The position numbers and the translations under genes were made by a program. The notes under the pieces are model-generated. The model was not told the origin of the DNA, searched no databases, and saw only the letters and a program-made list of their open reading frames with translations. A stretch of 41,943 bases of DNA from the NCBI GenBank assembly GCA_003049465.1, contig PYSS01000017.1, positions 278,636 through 320,578 on the forward strand, given 5' to 3'. The stretch's first letter is position 1, and each line of letters begins with the position of its first letter. Origin of the DNA: Magnaporthiopsis rhizophila. Lineage: Eukaryota > Ascomycota > Sordariomycetes > Magnaporthales > Magnaporthaceae. This document shows, one piece after another, positions 8,301-20,000 of the stretch.

Positions 8301-11300
8301 TTACTAGGACGGTTTTGCTGCTTTGGGAGTGTATAGCGAACATGTAATTCTTGTTGGGAGACGATTTCTCCCTTTCCATTGGAGACGGTCGGCAGCAGGG
8401 TTTGACGACGTATCAAGGTATGAATTTCATACTTTGGTGTGGTTGCACGGCCTGGGCCTGCGTCGGATCGATCTACCACTAGTCTTGTTTGGTCGCGAAT
8501 GGCAATGCATCGTAGATCAACATGTAGAAATCACACCACCTCTGCCCCTCACATGATTTCCACGGCTGCCGCCATCTTTGTTTTCATACTGCAGTCTCAG
8601 AACCGGGCGCCGGAGCTTGCCGTCGGCATCGCCCTGTTCGGAACCTCCCTTCCCTCCCCGCAACCGCAAGGTTTGATGATTGTACAGGGCGGCATCTCGT
8701 CTGGGGAAGGCTTGGCGGTGCACTACATCTAGTTGGGTGTGTGGTATTCTAGCTCCCGTGCCTTCCAAGCCGAACAGCGTCTCCGGGTGTGACGCGAAAA
8801 AAAACTCCCGAATGCAGCAGTATCATCACCGCCTTTATCCCGTCATCATATCCAAACCGCGCCTAGCCATCTCGCTCCATGCTCTAGCGCCCGATATCGC
8901 CCATCGCTCGCCACTCGTCACTCTCTCATCCCTCGCGACTATACCCCAAAGGGGTAGAGCAGGCTTGCCAACAGCCGTGGGGGTCTCCCGCGGTCCCTGC
9001 GGCAGCTAGCCCGGCCCGTCTTGCCGGCACCAGAGAGCGGCCTAGACTCTACGGCATGCACCGACAGGCAGATGAACAACTTAGGGCGCGGTGGCGAATA
9101 TTGCCAGGGCCCCGTACCATATCAAGAGGGAGCCTGTCTTGATGCAGAAGAGCCTGGAGCCGTCCTACTGGTCGGGGCCTGCCTGATGCTAAGCCCGACG
9201 ATCTGCGATACAGACACTGGATGGGGGTATCACAGAAGTACACGCAAAGTATCGTCTACATGCCAGCATTTGCTCACACCCCAGCCCGGGGCGTTCCCTA
9301 GCATTGTCGTCACAAGCGTCTAATCTCGGTCACACACACACACACACGACTAGCCCGGCAAATATCCAGAAGAAGGTGTGGCTGCGGCAAGCGTCTGATT
9401 ACGACGCAGACAGGCAGGTCAGTGACGCAACTAAGGTGCAATCCGAGATGAAAGGAGACCATGGGCATCTCCACGGGGCAATAAAAGATAGATACCGAGA
9501 ACCAAGCGTTGTGTAATAGCGAGTGATAGGATGAAAATGCAGTGTCTCAGATCGCCAAACAAGACCCCCACGCCATTGGCACCAGCCCAATCGGCCGCCC
9601 GGTCATATATCGGGTTCGAAAAGGAGTGAAAAGCAAGAGGTCCAGATAACGAGGCGAGGATGCCGCAGCCTTAACATAAACCTAGCAGACTATCATTGCT
9701 ATCATCATCCCCATAAAGAAAATAACATTAGCCCCGCCGTCGTCGCGGAGCCCTGCGGGGGTGACAGAAAAAAAGCTCCGGGCCGGGATCGAGAAATTGT
9801 CTCCCCTTGGAGACGAGGGGACCTGATCCCCCCACGGCCGGCCCCGTTTCGTTGCAAGCGTAGCAGAATATGTAAGCGAGACAGGTCACGTGGTAGCAGC
9901 CGAAAGGCAAGGTATCAAAGCCGCGGAGAAGTCAGAAACGGGCCAATCTACACCCTGGCCCTCTCTCTGGGAGAGCAACATCAAGGAGCATTGCAACGCA
10001 GCACGCAGCCAGATCCTTCGCAGCGTGGGGAGGTGGTCGTTGGGCATCAACGGAAAGGGAGGGGTAGGCTGAAAAGAAAGAAAGATCAAGGGCTTTTTTT
10101 TTTTATTGAGAGAGAGTGATATGTGACAAAACGCGAATGATGCACCTACCTACCACTAACCCACGTGTGTCTGCCTCAAGACGGGGCGTCAAGATGGCGG
10201 CGGGGCGTGGGCGTGGGGGACACAAAGAAGAAGCTGGAGGATGGGCAATATAGTGAAAGATGGGTCAATGGAACTTCAATATGGATGGGTTTGTGTTGAA
10301 AGGAGAGGATAGGGATGCTGGCGGTGGACTCTTCTCGGCTGTCTTTTGCTTCTTTCGGCGTTTCTTTCCCATCAAACAACAGTAGTGTTTCGGCCGGTTG
10401 AGACATGGAGGACTATCATCGGGAGCTATTGCAGAAGCGAAGAGGGCGAGATCACAAAACAGGCAAAAGGACGTAGAAAAAAAAGCAATGGACATCACGA
10501 ACCACCTAAGGGGGTGGGGTGAGGCGAAAACGGCAAACGGGTAAGAAGAGCTCTCTAGGTACCTGCCAGGTAGTCACCGACTCCAGGACCCGGGCGCACG
10601 CTCCCGGTCTGCGCTCAACCGACGCCACTAGGTCCTCTGGTCAGGCATGTCATTGTGTTAGGACCCTTCAAATAGCTCCCCGATCTATTGATCTATCACC
10701 GTTTCAGAGATGGGATCATCAACGACAGGACGGCTTTGGCGCTGGCTGGCCGGCCCACCTGCTCGATGCTCTCGTCTCCTTGTCCTTGCCTGCCACGGAC
10801 GCGGCCTATTCCCCTGCAGAGACGCGTCGCCACATGATTGGGTGACCGTCGTGTCTGGTTTCGGCATCACGGCCGGACGCCGAGGACGCCGAATACGCCT
10901 CCCCGGTGTGGAGTAAGCGCGAGAGGTGACTCGGACTATATTCCGGTGCGTTTAGGGGACCTTTGGCGTCTAGACTCTAGCCGAGCAGCTGTCGGATCCA
11001 AAGTAGAGATGATGTGAGTGGCTTCGACAGACGAGACAGGGTGGGCACGCGCCCATCTCGTCTGATTGCCCACCAACCAACCCCGTCAACCGAGGACGCA
11101 GCTACGTGATGAGTGTGAGGAGGAAGCGAAGAGCCCATGCCGGGGATTGGACACGTAGTTCAGTTGAGAGTGCGGGGGCACGTAGCGTTGCCGTTTCGTC
11201 TGGGAAAAGGCGACGTAGGAATCTAGATCTGAATCCAAGTCAGAAAGCACGAAGGAAGCAGAGGACGGACGGAACCAAAACCCAAGGCACAAAGAGCGCG

Positions 11301-13588
11301 AACCTTGAGGCCAGCAGCTTCAACCAACAAGAACAGCGAATGGCTGGGGAGTGCGAGCGGGAAAGCACGAATGTTCCCGGGCGGACACTCGGATTGGCCA
11401 GCCTAGCTAGGTTGCGGGTGAGGGTATATCAGCTGAGCTCTTAAGGATCCAGGGATCTCCTCGATTCGGCACTCCTGGGCCACCGCCCGCGCCTACCTTA
11501 GCTAGGTGGCCCGACCACCTATATACAAGAAGAGAAGATTGAATGACAATAAAAGAAGCCTTTTAATGGGCGCACTGCAGGACGAAAAGGTGTGGACGGC
11601 TACCGCCGGGCAAGCAGCAGCAGTAGCAGTAGGTACCTCGTCCATCGGCAACATCGGCAGCAACGTACGCAGCGGCATTGGATGGGGCAGAGTCGCGTCC
11701 GTTCCGATTAGCGAAAGGAGAATTTTTTTTTATTTTCTTCTTTCTTGGGCACTCTAAAAGCAGGATCTCGGCCGTGATCCGGAAACAGCACCCTGAGGCT
11801 CCCCGACCGGATGCACCTTCCGTTCCTGTCGACAATTGAGGCAAGCATCCAAATTTTGATGACCATGGCCGGCGCCCGAGCACAAGCCCAGCGGTGCATG
11901 TAGGTACATGTATTTTTTTTCTGCGGCCCTTTTCCTTTATTACGATTAAGATGATCTGCGTGAGGCTTGACCGTAGGAGGCAGAATCCCGTCGAAAGTCA
12001 TGATTTGGCTCAACTCCTCTCCAATATCCCACGGCCCGCCCGTGCTCCTCCTCCTCCACCAGCCCCAGCGCAATGGGACGGTTCCCCCACGCCGGCATTT
12101 AGGAGACCGTGTCAGGGTTGTGCCATTGGATGGCATGTCGATGCCCGGCCGGGTAGAAGGTTAGGCTACAACATCCGGTATCCTTCCCCGGGATAGGTGG
12201 GCGAGGCGACCCTGGCGAGTGGACACAAACCGGCTGAAGTCCTGACCATGCCTCGTCCCCTGGCTCATGTGCCGCCCGTAGGAGTCGATGGATGGATACC
12301 TACCTAGCCTAAAGGGTATAACAACCAGCACAGCGCTGACCTCCACCTCCTTCAGGGTCGCTTTTCCCGCCTCGTTCAGCCTAGGCGATGGCGTCAGGGG
12401 GTGGGATGGCTGGCCAGTGCCAACTCATACCCTCGTCAGGAAAGGCAGAGGGCGAAGCACTGTAACGCTACGTTTCGAGTTAGTAATATGTGAGGCTGTT
12501 ATGGACCATGCAGATAGGTAGAGAGAGAAAAAAAAGGCCCGATCCCAGGGGGTGATGGAGATCGGACAACGGCGACGGGGAATGGATCACCAACGAGAAT
12601 ACCAAGATAGGACCATCCTAAAAATAAGGCGGGAGATTAGGGACACGGCCCATTCAGTGGTCCTGGTGGATGTCGCAGCCGAGAAGATTGCCGTCTTGAA
12701 AGATGGGGGAGGGAGCCAGCGCACACGATGCAGTGACCTCTCGCGTCCGAGGTTGTTTTTTTCGGCCAACAGGATGCCCGGAAGGCAACATTGTCTCTGC
12801 CTGAGGAGTGCCGTCGCCAGACCGGTGTGGAGGCTGGGCGCGAAAAGGCGGGAGCGAAAGCAGACAAGACGCAGGGGAAATAAGGTAGGTAGACAAGGCC
12901 GCGATGGACTTTGGCAGCTGCAGGAAACACGTCGACACACACATCATCACATCACACCCATATCTCCCACCGCCTCTTCAATAAGGTACCGCGCATATGT
13001 GCCAAGCGGAGACCGGTCTGTGAGATCTGTGATCTGTGTGACCAAAAAAAAAAAAAAAAAAAAGCATTACAACTCGAGCCATTTAGGGTCCTTGATAATG
13101 CGCTCATCGCGGCTATTCCTGCAACACCACCACCCACCCCGGCGGGCGTGTTGTCCTTTTGGCCGTGAGAGGATCGGTGGGGGCGCGCGAGAGGCGCGGC
13201 AGTTAGCAGCAAGAAGATGGGTCCCTCTCGCAACTCGGTGTATAACACTTGATTCAGGATTCCAGCCGCGAAGAAATAACAACAATAAAAAAACACGAGA
13301 AAAAGGAGATAAAATAAAAACAGGCAACAAACTTCGGCGCCGGCCATCCGAACCCCGCCGTCATGCGCGGCCTCGGCCCGTCTTCGTCCTTGTCTTCGTG
13401 TTTAGGTATGTTGTGTGTCTGGTTATTTTCCGGCGGCAAACATGGACGATGCGACAGCGGCGGGGAGGCCGGCGGGGTTGGTCTCCAGGGGAGAGGAAAA
13501 AAAAAAAAAAAAAGGAGTGACTCCAAAAGCTAAAAATATGGAGGTGTTCGTCCATCGGCTGCCGCGTCCGGCAACTGGTCAGTTTCCC
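8301..13588. other. Gene-free stretch, part 1 (downstream of FLX1)
   Basis: I find no gene I can support on either strand. Contents include the FLX1 3' end, an (AC)n microsatellite at about 9331-9347, and A runs at 13044-13063 (A20) and 13497-13513 (A17). CCTAGGTA-type motifs occur at 10555-10572 and 12296-12309. A GTCTCC/GGAGAC hairpin lies near 9800-9815. Open frames such as 12552-13520 (plus) and 11708-12136 (minus) are low-complexity and basic, with no domain motif. Confidence 0.5.
9331..9347. repeat. (AC)n microsatellite
   Basis: Short uninterrupted AC dinucleotide tract in the gene-free stretch. Likely length-polymorphic; no function inferred. Confidence 0.75.
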
Positions 13589-13590
13589 AT

Positions 13591-13591
<1 letters not shown>

Positions 13592-13623
<32 letters not shown>

Positions 13624-13699
13624 GGGGCGTACAGTACTGTACAANNNNNNNNTTTTTTTTTTTTTTTTTTTTTTTTGCGGGGCGTACAGTACTGTACAA
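13592..13699. other. Assembly gap (8 N) flanked by a duplicated end sequence
   Basis: Eight Ns at 13645-13652 are preceded by T30 (13592-13621) plus a 23-bp unit (13622-13644). They are followed by T24 (13653-13676) plus the identical 23-bp unit (13677-13699). The unit starts GCGGGGC and contains the 14-bp palindrome GTACAGTACTGTAC. Two contig ends carrying the same poly-T and unique sequence, left unmerged, would give exactly this picture. The duplication is therefore probably an artefact, though a true tandem repeat is possible. Confidence 0.8.
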
Positions 13700-16600
13700 A
13701 CGTGCCGACGGGGGGAAGGGGAGCGCCCGGGAAGCAAAGGGACAAAGTGACGGGGGTTTTGTTACCAGGTAGCTCGGCCCGGCGAACGGCGACGGCGACG
13801 GCGCCGGCAAGGGCAAGGGATGGATGGATGGGGAAGGAACCAGAGATTGGATAGTGGCCGTGCCTCATCGCGATGATGCGCCCGGATCCAGCAGGTGGTC
13901 TGGTGTGTGGGCCGAGCCCCGCGCATAGGCGGAGGGAGGGTAAGGGGACAATGACGACGGCGACGACGACGACGAGGATGAGCATGAAAAAAACTTTCTT
14001 CTTCCTTCCGTGCTTCTTTCTTTTCTTTTTCCTCTCCTTTTCTTGGGTCATCACCAACATCTTCATCCTTTTGGTTCAGGCCGGAGATTTACCTGACAGA
14101 CACCGGAGATCCCCTCGATCTACCTTCTCCACGGCCATCCTCTTTTGGGTGTTTGGGGAAAGTAACCCAGGCTTGGCGCGGGCTCCACAGCCGCCGGAGG
14201 CACTAGGTCGGATTAGGTAGATCTTGCGACTGAAGATGGTTGATGCCACCGCTCCCACACCCCAAGCACCGCGACGTCGCATAAACCTAGGTAATCCTTC
14301 TCCCTTGGTCGACGTTTTTGTGATGTGTAAACTTAACCCTTGGTGAGTGTGTGATGGGTACGCCAGTCATACATAACGCATGGGGTGGGAATGTTCCGCG
14401 CTCGCCGCGCGCCTGTGAGTGAGTTTGGTGGGCCCTGGGTGCCACCAGGCGATGGTGGTTCGTGGGTGAGTGGGGACGAAAAAGCAGGGCTGGAACTGGT
14501 CGCGCGGAGAAGGAGGATCAACCAACTCCCCGCCTCACCTCCTTTAACTTTCTTTTTATTTTCTTCCCCCTCCCTTGCCTACCCGTGCTGTGCCGCCCGT
14601 CCTGTTTTTTTTTTTTTTTTTTTTTTTGCTCACTTTAATTCTAGATACGGTGTGCTGTTCTCCACTGACATGCAGCGAAGCAGCAAATGGAACAACAAAA
14701 ATAAGATAAAAAGCCCGGCGCAAGATCAGCCATGGTTGCGTGCCTCCATGTAATGGAAGCGTATCTGCAGGCCGTGACGAGCCCTGGTGGGGACTGCAAA
14801 AAAGACCCATCTGGACCAGGAACAGCCTGCCTAGAGGAAAGAACCGTCGGCCGAGACATGGTGGTTTAGGTATACCAGCCAAAATCCAAGACAACCCTTA
14901 GCTTGCAGATGTCGGCGTGCTTTGATTACATTAGTTTGGAGCATGACAATTGCCACCAGCTTGCAGCCAAAACCAAAACCGGATGACCGTTGCCAACGCT
15001 TTGCCATCTCTTCTTAGACTTGCCCTGGCGTGGTCTGGAGGCGCGTCCCTAGCTTTGGCCGGTCTGAGCTCCATTCTGGATGTCATACCCCGGCAGAGGG
15101 CCGCCCTTCTCCAATCCCTTCGCGTGCTTGTTTTATGATATTCCCGACTGTCACAGCAACCAGCAGCCAACTGAACCATTTTTTTCTTCCCTTGGTCTCG
15201 TCCCACCACACGAAAACAGACAGGGGCGTGGAGGAGCACGACACAACCCAACCCAACGTTCTCTCCGGTTCGTACGACGGTACCTTGGAACCTTATGTGC
15301 CAGGTACATGCCCTTAGGTAACCTAGCACGAAGCAGCAAGCATCCCTGGGCCAGCTGAAGGTGCGTTGAATCAAAAAAAGGTATAAACAAAACCCATCCA
15401 TTTCGACCAGGCACCAGGGTACGCCATCGACGGCATGGTGAGGAATGTAATCAGGCAAGGTTCTAGGGGCAGCCAGCAGAGTTCAGCCGCATCTGCGAGA
15501 TTTAAAAGGAGCACAGCAGCGGGCAGAATCGTAGCGTCGATCTAGACCGCAACTTTGGAAAACGAAGCCAATGTTGGCTAACCTCCTGCATCGTCCAACC
15601 CATGATTGTCCGCATCGGGATGTGGTCTTCCCGACCTATCCCTCATTCTTGGCCCCTCATCTCCGCGCGCGCATGTGTGGAGCTTGCCCGTTGCACTGCG
15701 AATCGGCAACCACCATCGCGCCAAAAACAGCAAACATCCGGAGGCGCAAGAGGAGGAAAACCATTGGCCCCGTTCTGTTTCTATCTGTGTGCACAGTACG
15801 CCTTTTTTTCAGCCCCAGAGAGTCGCGTTCCCCTTTTAGGTTCTCCCCTGCAAAAAGGCGTGATGTGGCTTAACAGCCGCAACATTTTTTGCCTGGAAAG
15901 AAGAGACGACTAAAAAAAAACTCGAACGGCACTATATCCAATATTTGAAACTATAGCGACCATACACACCCATCCGACCATCTATCCGTCCATCCCCTCA
16001 CCTTGTAGTTCTACCCCCGACCTCCTCCGGAAGAGACTGAATTCCCGAAAGCCAAGAGTGGCGGAGCGGTTGGTTCCAAAACCAGATGCAGCCAGGCTCG
16101 TGCAGAAAAAAAAGGGAGGAACGAGAAAGGAGAAAAAAAAAAGCCATGCTGCCCCGGATGCAGGGAGTTCGCATGCGTTCTTTCCAGAACCAGGGGAGAG
16201 TACGCGAGCAGAAATGCCCGTGTCACCCCTTGCTCTCCTCTCCCTCACTCCCCCTGCCTCATGAATTCGGAGTTTGATCACATTGGACGACGAAGGTATG
16301 TAGGTAGCGATCATGCAGGTGTGTCGCTGTTTTTCTTGCCTTCTTACGGGCTAGTCACACCCGCGATCCGCCATCGTGCCCGATACCACCTCCACTGATC
16401 GCATGGTATCAAGGTTCGGAACCCCATCTCTTGGACTGCGTGCGTGTCTTGCTCTAGCAGAGAGAAGGGAACGGAGGGGAGAGAGGGAGGAGGTGAAGGG
16501 AAATCACGCAGCCTCAGGCGAGGAGGGGTGTGGTAAACAAAAGGAAACCCGGCACAAGCAAACAGCAGCAGCAGCAGCGCAGAGACAAGGGAGGCGGCGG

Positions 16601-19600
16601 AGGAGAAGGCAGGCCCGCAAGGTAAGCGGTGGGGCAGAGTAAGGACCGCCCTTGTCGGAGCAATGGGGCGGCACTTGGACCAGATTGTGACAAGTGACAG
16701 CGGCTTGGGCTTGTCGTTGTTCGGCGATGGTCGCGAATCTTACATCACCAGCATGGCCGGGTCCCGGAAGCGGGTCCCGGCCCTGCTCGGCAAGGATCCA
16801 GGATCTTGCAGAGAGGGAGGGGGACGGTGGGTAGCGGATGGGGCCCCCTTTTTTTTTTTTTCTCACTTCGGACCCAACTGTCAGTTCCGATATGTGAGCG
16901 TACCGTGTTTCAAGCAGACGAGAAAGAACATCAGTCCAGTCGAGAAGGCAAAAAAAGAGAGAAGCGAGAAGCAAGGGCGGACCACGCTGACAAGGAAAGA
17001 AAAAAAGCGACAGGTCCGACCATGCTCCGCTAGGGGATGGAGAGGGTGTGCTGATAGCAGCGCGGAACGGCCTCCATCTCCGCCTCCCCGCTCTTCTTCC
17101 CGCCTTCCGTTTTTCACCATGTTTATATTATTGAGATGAAATTCTTGGGTTCGCAACCGCTGCTGCTTTTTGCGTCTCGACAGGTCCGCCCTCGGTGAGA
17201 TCCGCTAGCCGCGGTCCTCGGCTGCAAACGGGCTAGCACCGGCCCTAGGCCTCCCGGGGCGCCCGACTGTTGTGCTGTTGGAGGTGCGCGTTCCGGGTAC
17301 AAGGCTGTAGGTAGGTACCTATGTATGTAACTTGCCTGGCCTGGTCGCGGGTCGGGTGTATCAGCCGTGACAAACCTATGCTATCTAGGTACATGAATCG
17401 AAGCGTCATTGGAAGCAAAAGCTGTAGAAGAAAAAAAAAAAATTTGTCGGTAGGCATGTTTACTTACAGTACCATTGGTATAAAATCAGTGACCCTACGA
17501 GGTAGCAACAGCACCTGCAGGCGACTGGCGCTACCGCCCACCCAGCCGATGTATCACACGCGCTGTTATTCCCCCTCTTTCTCCTACCTCCTATTGCCAC
17601 CGGACCCCGGTCAGGCCGGAGCCCCGTCCGGATACAATCCTATTCGTCGGAACTAACATCAATAGGGGCCGTTATTTTTTTTTTTTTTTTTTTTGCGACC
17701 TACACCTACCTTGGTATTTACTCTGTTTATTTATATGCTTATTTATTTGTTTTGGTCAGCGCCCGAAATTGACGACGCAGACCTGCTGCACACTGCAAAC
17801 CAGTCCTTGCATGGACCAGCTCGGTAGCTTGCTAGACGTCGTCGTTACTTTGCCATGTGATAGCGCCTCGTGATAGGCTGGAGCTTCCCCTTTTGTGGAA
17901 CACGATCGCATCTCTGCTGCGACCAGTCATGTTGCCGATAAGGCATGTTTCTTTTTTTTTTTCTGCCCTCCTTCACCGGCTCTCGTCGAGACCGGTCCGT
18001 GGGCGTCCAATTGGGCACCGAGCTGTGCCACACCTAGGCTATTTTTGGTGCAGGAAAAATGTCTTGGGTGGCATCCTGTGAAAGGTCGCGTCGCACGCAC
18101 GGGCGATGTCGTATCCGAAAAAGAAAAAAAAGGTGGGGCCACCAGGAAACTGAACCCAAGGCCCGTGCGTTAAGGTGGTGAGCGAGGCTCTTGGGGCTGC
18201 GAGGCTGTGGAGAACACCTCGCCCCCCCAGCCTTTTTTTTCCAACGCACGCACCTCATCTTGGAAGATGCCGACCTTTGGTACTGGTATCCGGACGGCGC
18301 GGGGCCCGCGCCCCCCGGAACGGGTCGCCCTGTGCGGGAGCCCGGCCGGGCGCGTCAAATGTTGTGTTGCCCGTATGTACGGATGTCGAAAGCCTGACCT
18401 TGACCTTGGCGCTTGACCTTGACCTTGGAGGTTTTCAAGGCAAGGAACCGTGGCCCACCAATTCGTCACATTCCGGGTGGGCTCTCTCACCTTTCGCCGA
18501 CGCCTGCACCTTACACCCTTTCGCAATTGTGATCTTTCCCCATCCAGGACAAGTTCGGGTTGTTGCTTTTTTTAATTCTTGTTTTACCTGGCGGCGGCTT
18601 TGCACATCTCAACCAAAGATCTGTGACGATCGGATGATGATGGGTGGTCAGACTGCACACACCATTCGAACCAGGCTCACCGTGCTGCTGATCGGTCGGT
18701 CCCAAACCCTCGGGTTTGGACTAGTCCTCATGCACCCAAACCCTAGGCAGAATGCCTGCCGGCCGGACTGAGCAAGTTCGGTGCCTTTCGGGCTAGGTCG
18801 CTAGCCTGATCGATGAGAAAGCTCTGGGCGTGTGTGCGCAAGTGAGAGAAAAGGAGATGAGCAGTATCAGTGCCACCCATACTGGACTTCATACAGGGGC
18901 CTGATCGGCCGGACCAGTCAGGACGCTCCCGGCCACAAAAACATTGGCAGCGACTTTGGTCTCTGGGGCCGACCGGGAAGCAGGGGCTCAAGCACATTTT
19001 TATTTAGCGACTAGAACTTTTTTGGCTAAAAATTCGGCCCGTATCGATAAGGTACGTTGGTCAACCCTGTGTTTTTGCAAAATTCTTTCTAGTTAGGGAA
19101 GGACGGTTGTCCTTGAGTTTCCGGCCAAAAAGCAAAAAGCTCGTTCAGATGAAATAAAACACCCTTCTTTCTTAGCATTTTCCCTGTTATCCCCCGCCTC
19201 CAGGGCCTGATCGTGGGCACCGGTCAAGGAGCTCCTGACCAGCCAAATCACGGCAAGACTAGCAAAGTTGTGAAAACGCGCTGAGGGGCCATCTGGGTGC
19301 CCTGGTTTTGCGATGTGGGCACGCCCGTGCTGGCACCTGTTGGTGCGATATGGCGCAGAGAAACGAAAAAAAAAGGGACTCACTTTCTCGAGAAACCCAC
19401 CTCACTCGGAGCAGTGTGGAGCCTCGGCCCCTCAGCTCTCGCGCCACAGGAAAAACGAACCACCGCAGGGAGGAAAGGAGGGATGGGCGGTGGAAATGGA
19501 GACCCCCCACGCACAAGGCCAAGCTATGTGTCAACAAAGGACGAGTGGCATGACAAGACGCAAAAGCCATCTTCCAGGTGATCCCATGCGGAATGCCCAT

Positions 19601-20000
19601 TTGAGTGCCATAAGCGACGTTTTAGAAGATGACATTGTGATGTGTGTGCCCGGTTTGTGACTGATAGCCACTTGTGAGTGGACCATGAGGTCGTCGTTGC
19701 GACGTTAACAGGCATTCGCCGCCCAGCATCTCTCCCTTTTTTTTTTTTTTTTCCCCCTCCCTTGCTCTCTGTTCTTCACCCCGTTCCTGTCTGGTCGCAC
19801 AACCTAGTGAAGCGGGAACTACCTTACCTATCCGACGTCCCTTTCTCATCGTGATCGTCCTCCTGCTGTGCGGAGCTGACCAGCGCCACTCCAAATTTGC
19901 GCCCAATCAGATCTGCGGGGCCTGGGATCTGCCACTTACCACCTCGCTGGGATGAATCTCGACAGGGGTCTGGCCCCGCCGCACCGAATGAGGAAGCCAA
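13700..20000. other. Gene-free stretch, part 2
   Basis: I see no supportable gene. Homopolymers include T23 (14605-14627) and T20 (17675-17694), with shorter T runs near 16850 and 19738. CCTAGGTA-like motifs occur at 14286-14293, 15314-15326 and 17308-17325. A 15-bp direct repeat lies at 18395-18428. Every long open frame here is interrupted or low in complexity, with no catalytic or structural motif. Confidence 0.45.
18395..18428. repeat. Direct repeat of TGACCTTGACCTTGG
   Basis: Two perfect 15-bp copies (18395-18409 and 18414-18428), each with two TGACCT hexamers, spaced 4 bp apart. Four equally oriented hexamers in 34 bp could be a clustered protein-binding site or a local duplication; nothing nearby decides between them. 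Confidence 0.65.

Noticed and set aside
12552..13520. 322-codon plus-strand open frame
   Set aside because: Arg/Lys-rich translation of simple sequence, crossing A20 and A17 runs; no motif or conserved block.
16058..16090. tRNA A-box-like sequence TGGCGGAGCGGTTGG
   Set aside because: No matching B box (GGTTCGANTCC) or cloverleaf partner stems follow within tRNA distance.
17134..17152. TGAAATTCTTGG, identical to a conserved 18S rRNA core segment
   Set aside because: The match is only about 12 nt; flanking bases diverge at once from 18S rRNA, so chance is sufficient.
18130..18190. Minus-strand GGGTTCAGTTTCC, resembling a tRNA T-loop
   Set aside because: The flanking 5-nt stems do not pair, and no acceptor stem or D-arm can be drawn.
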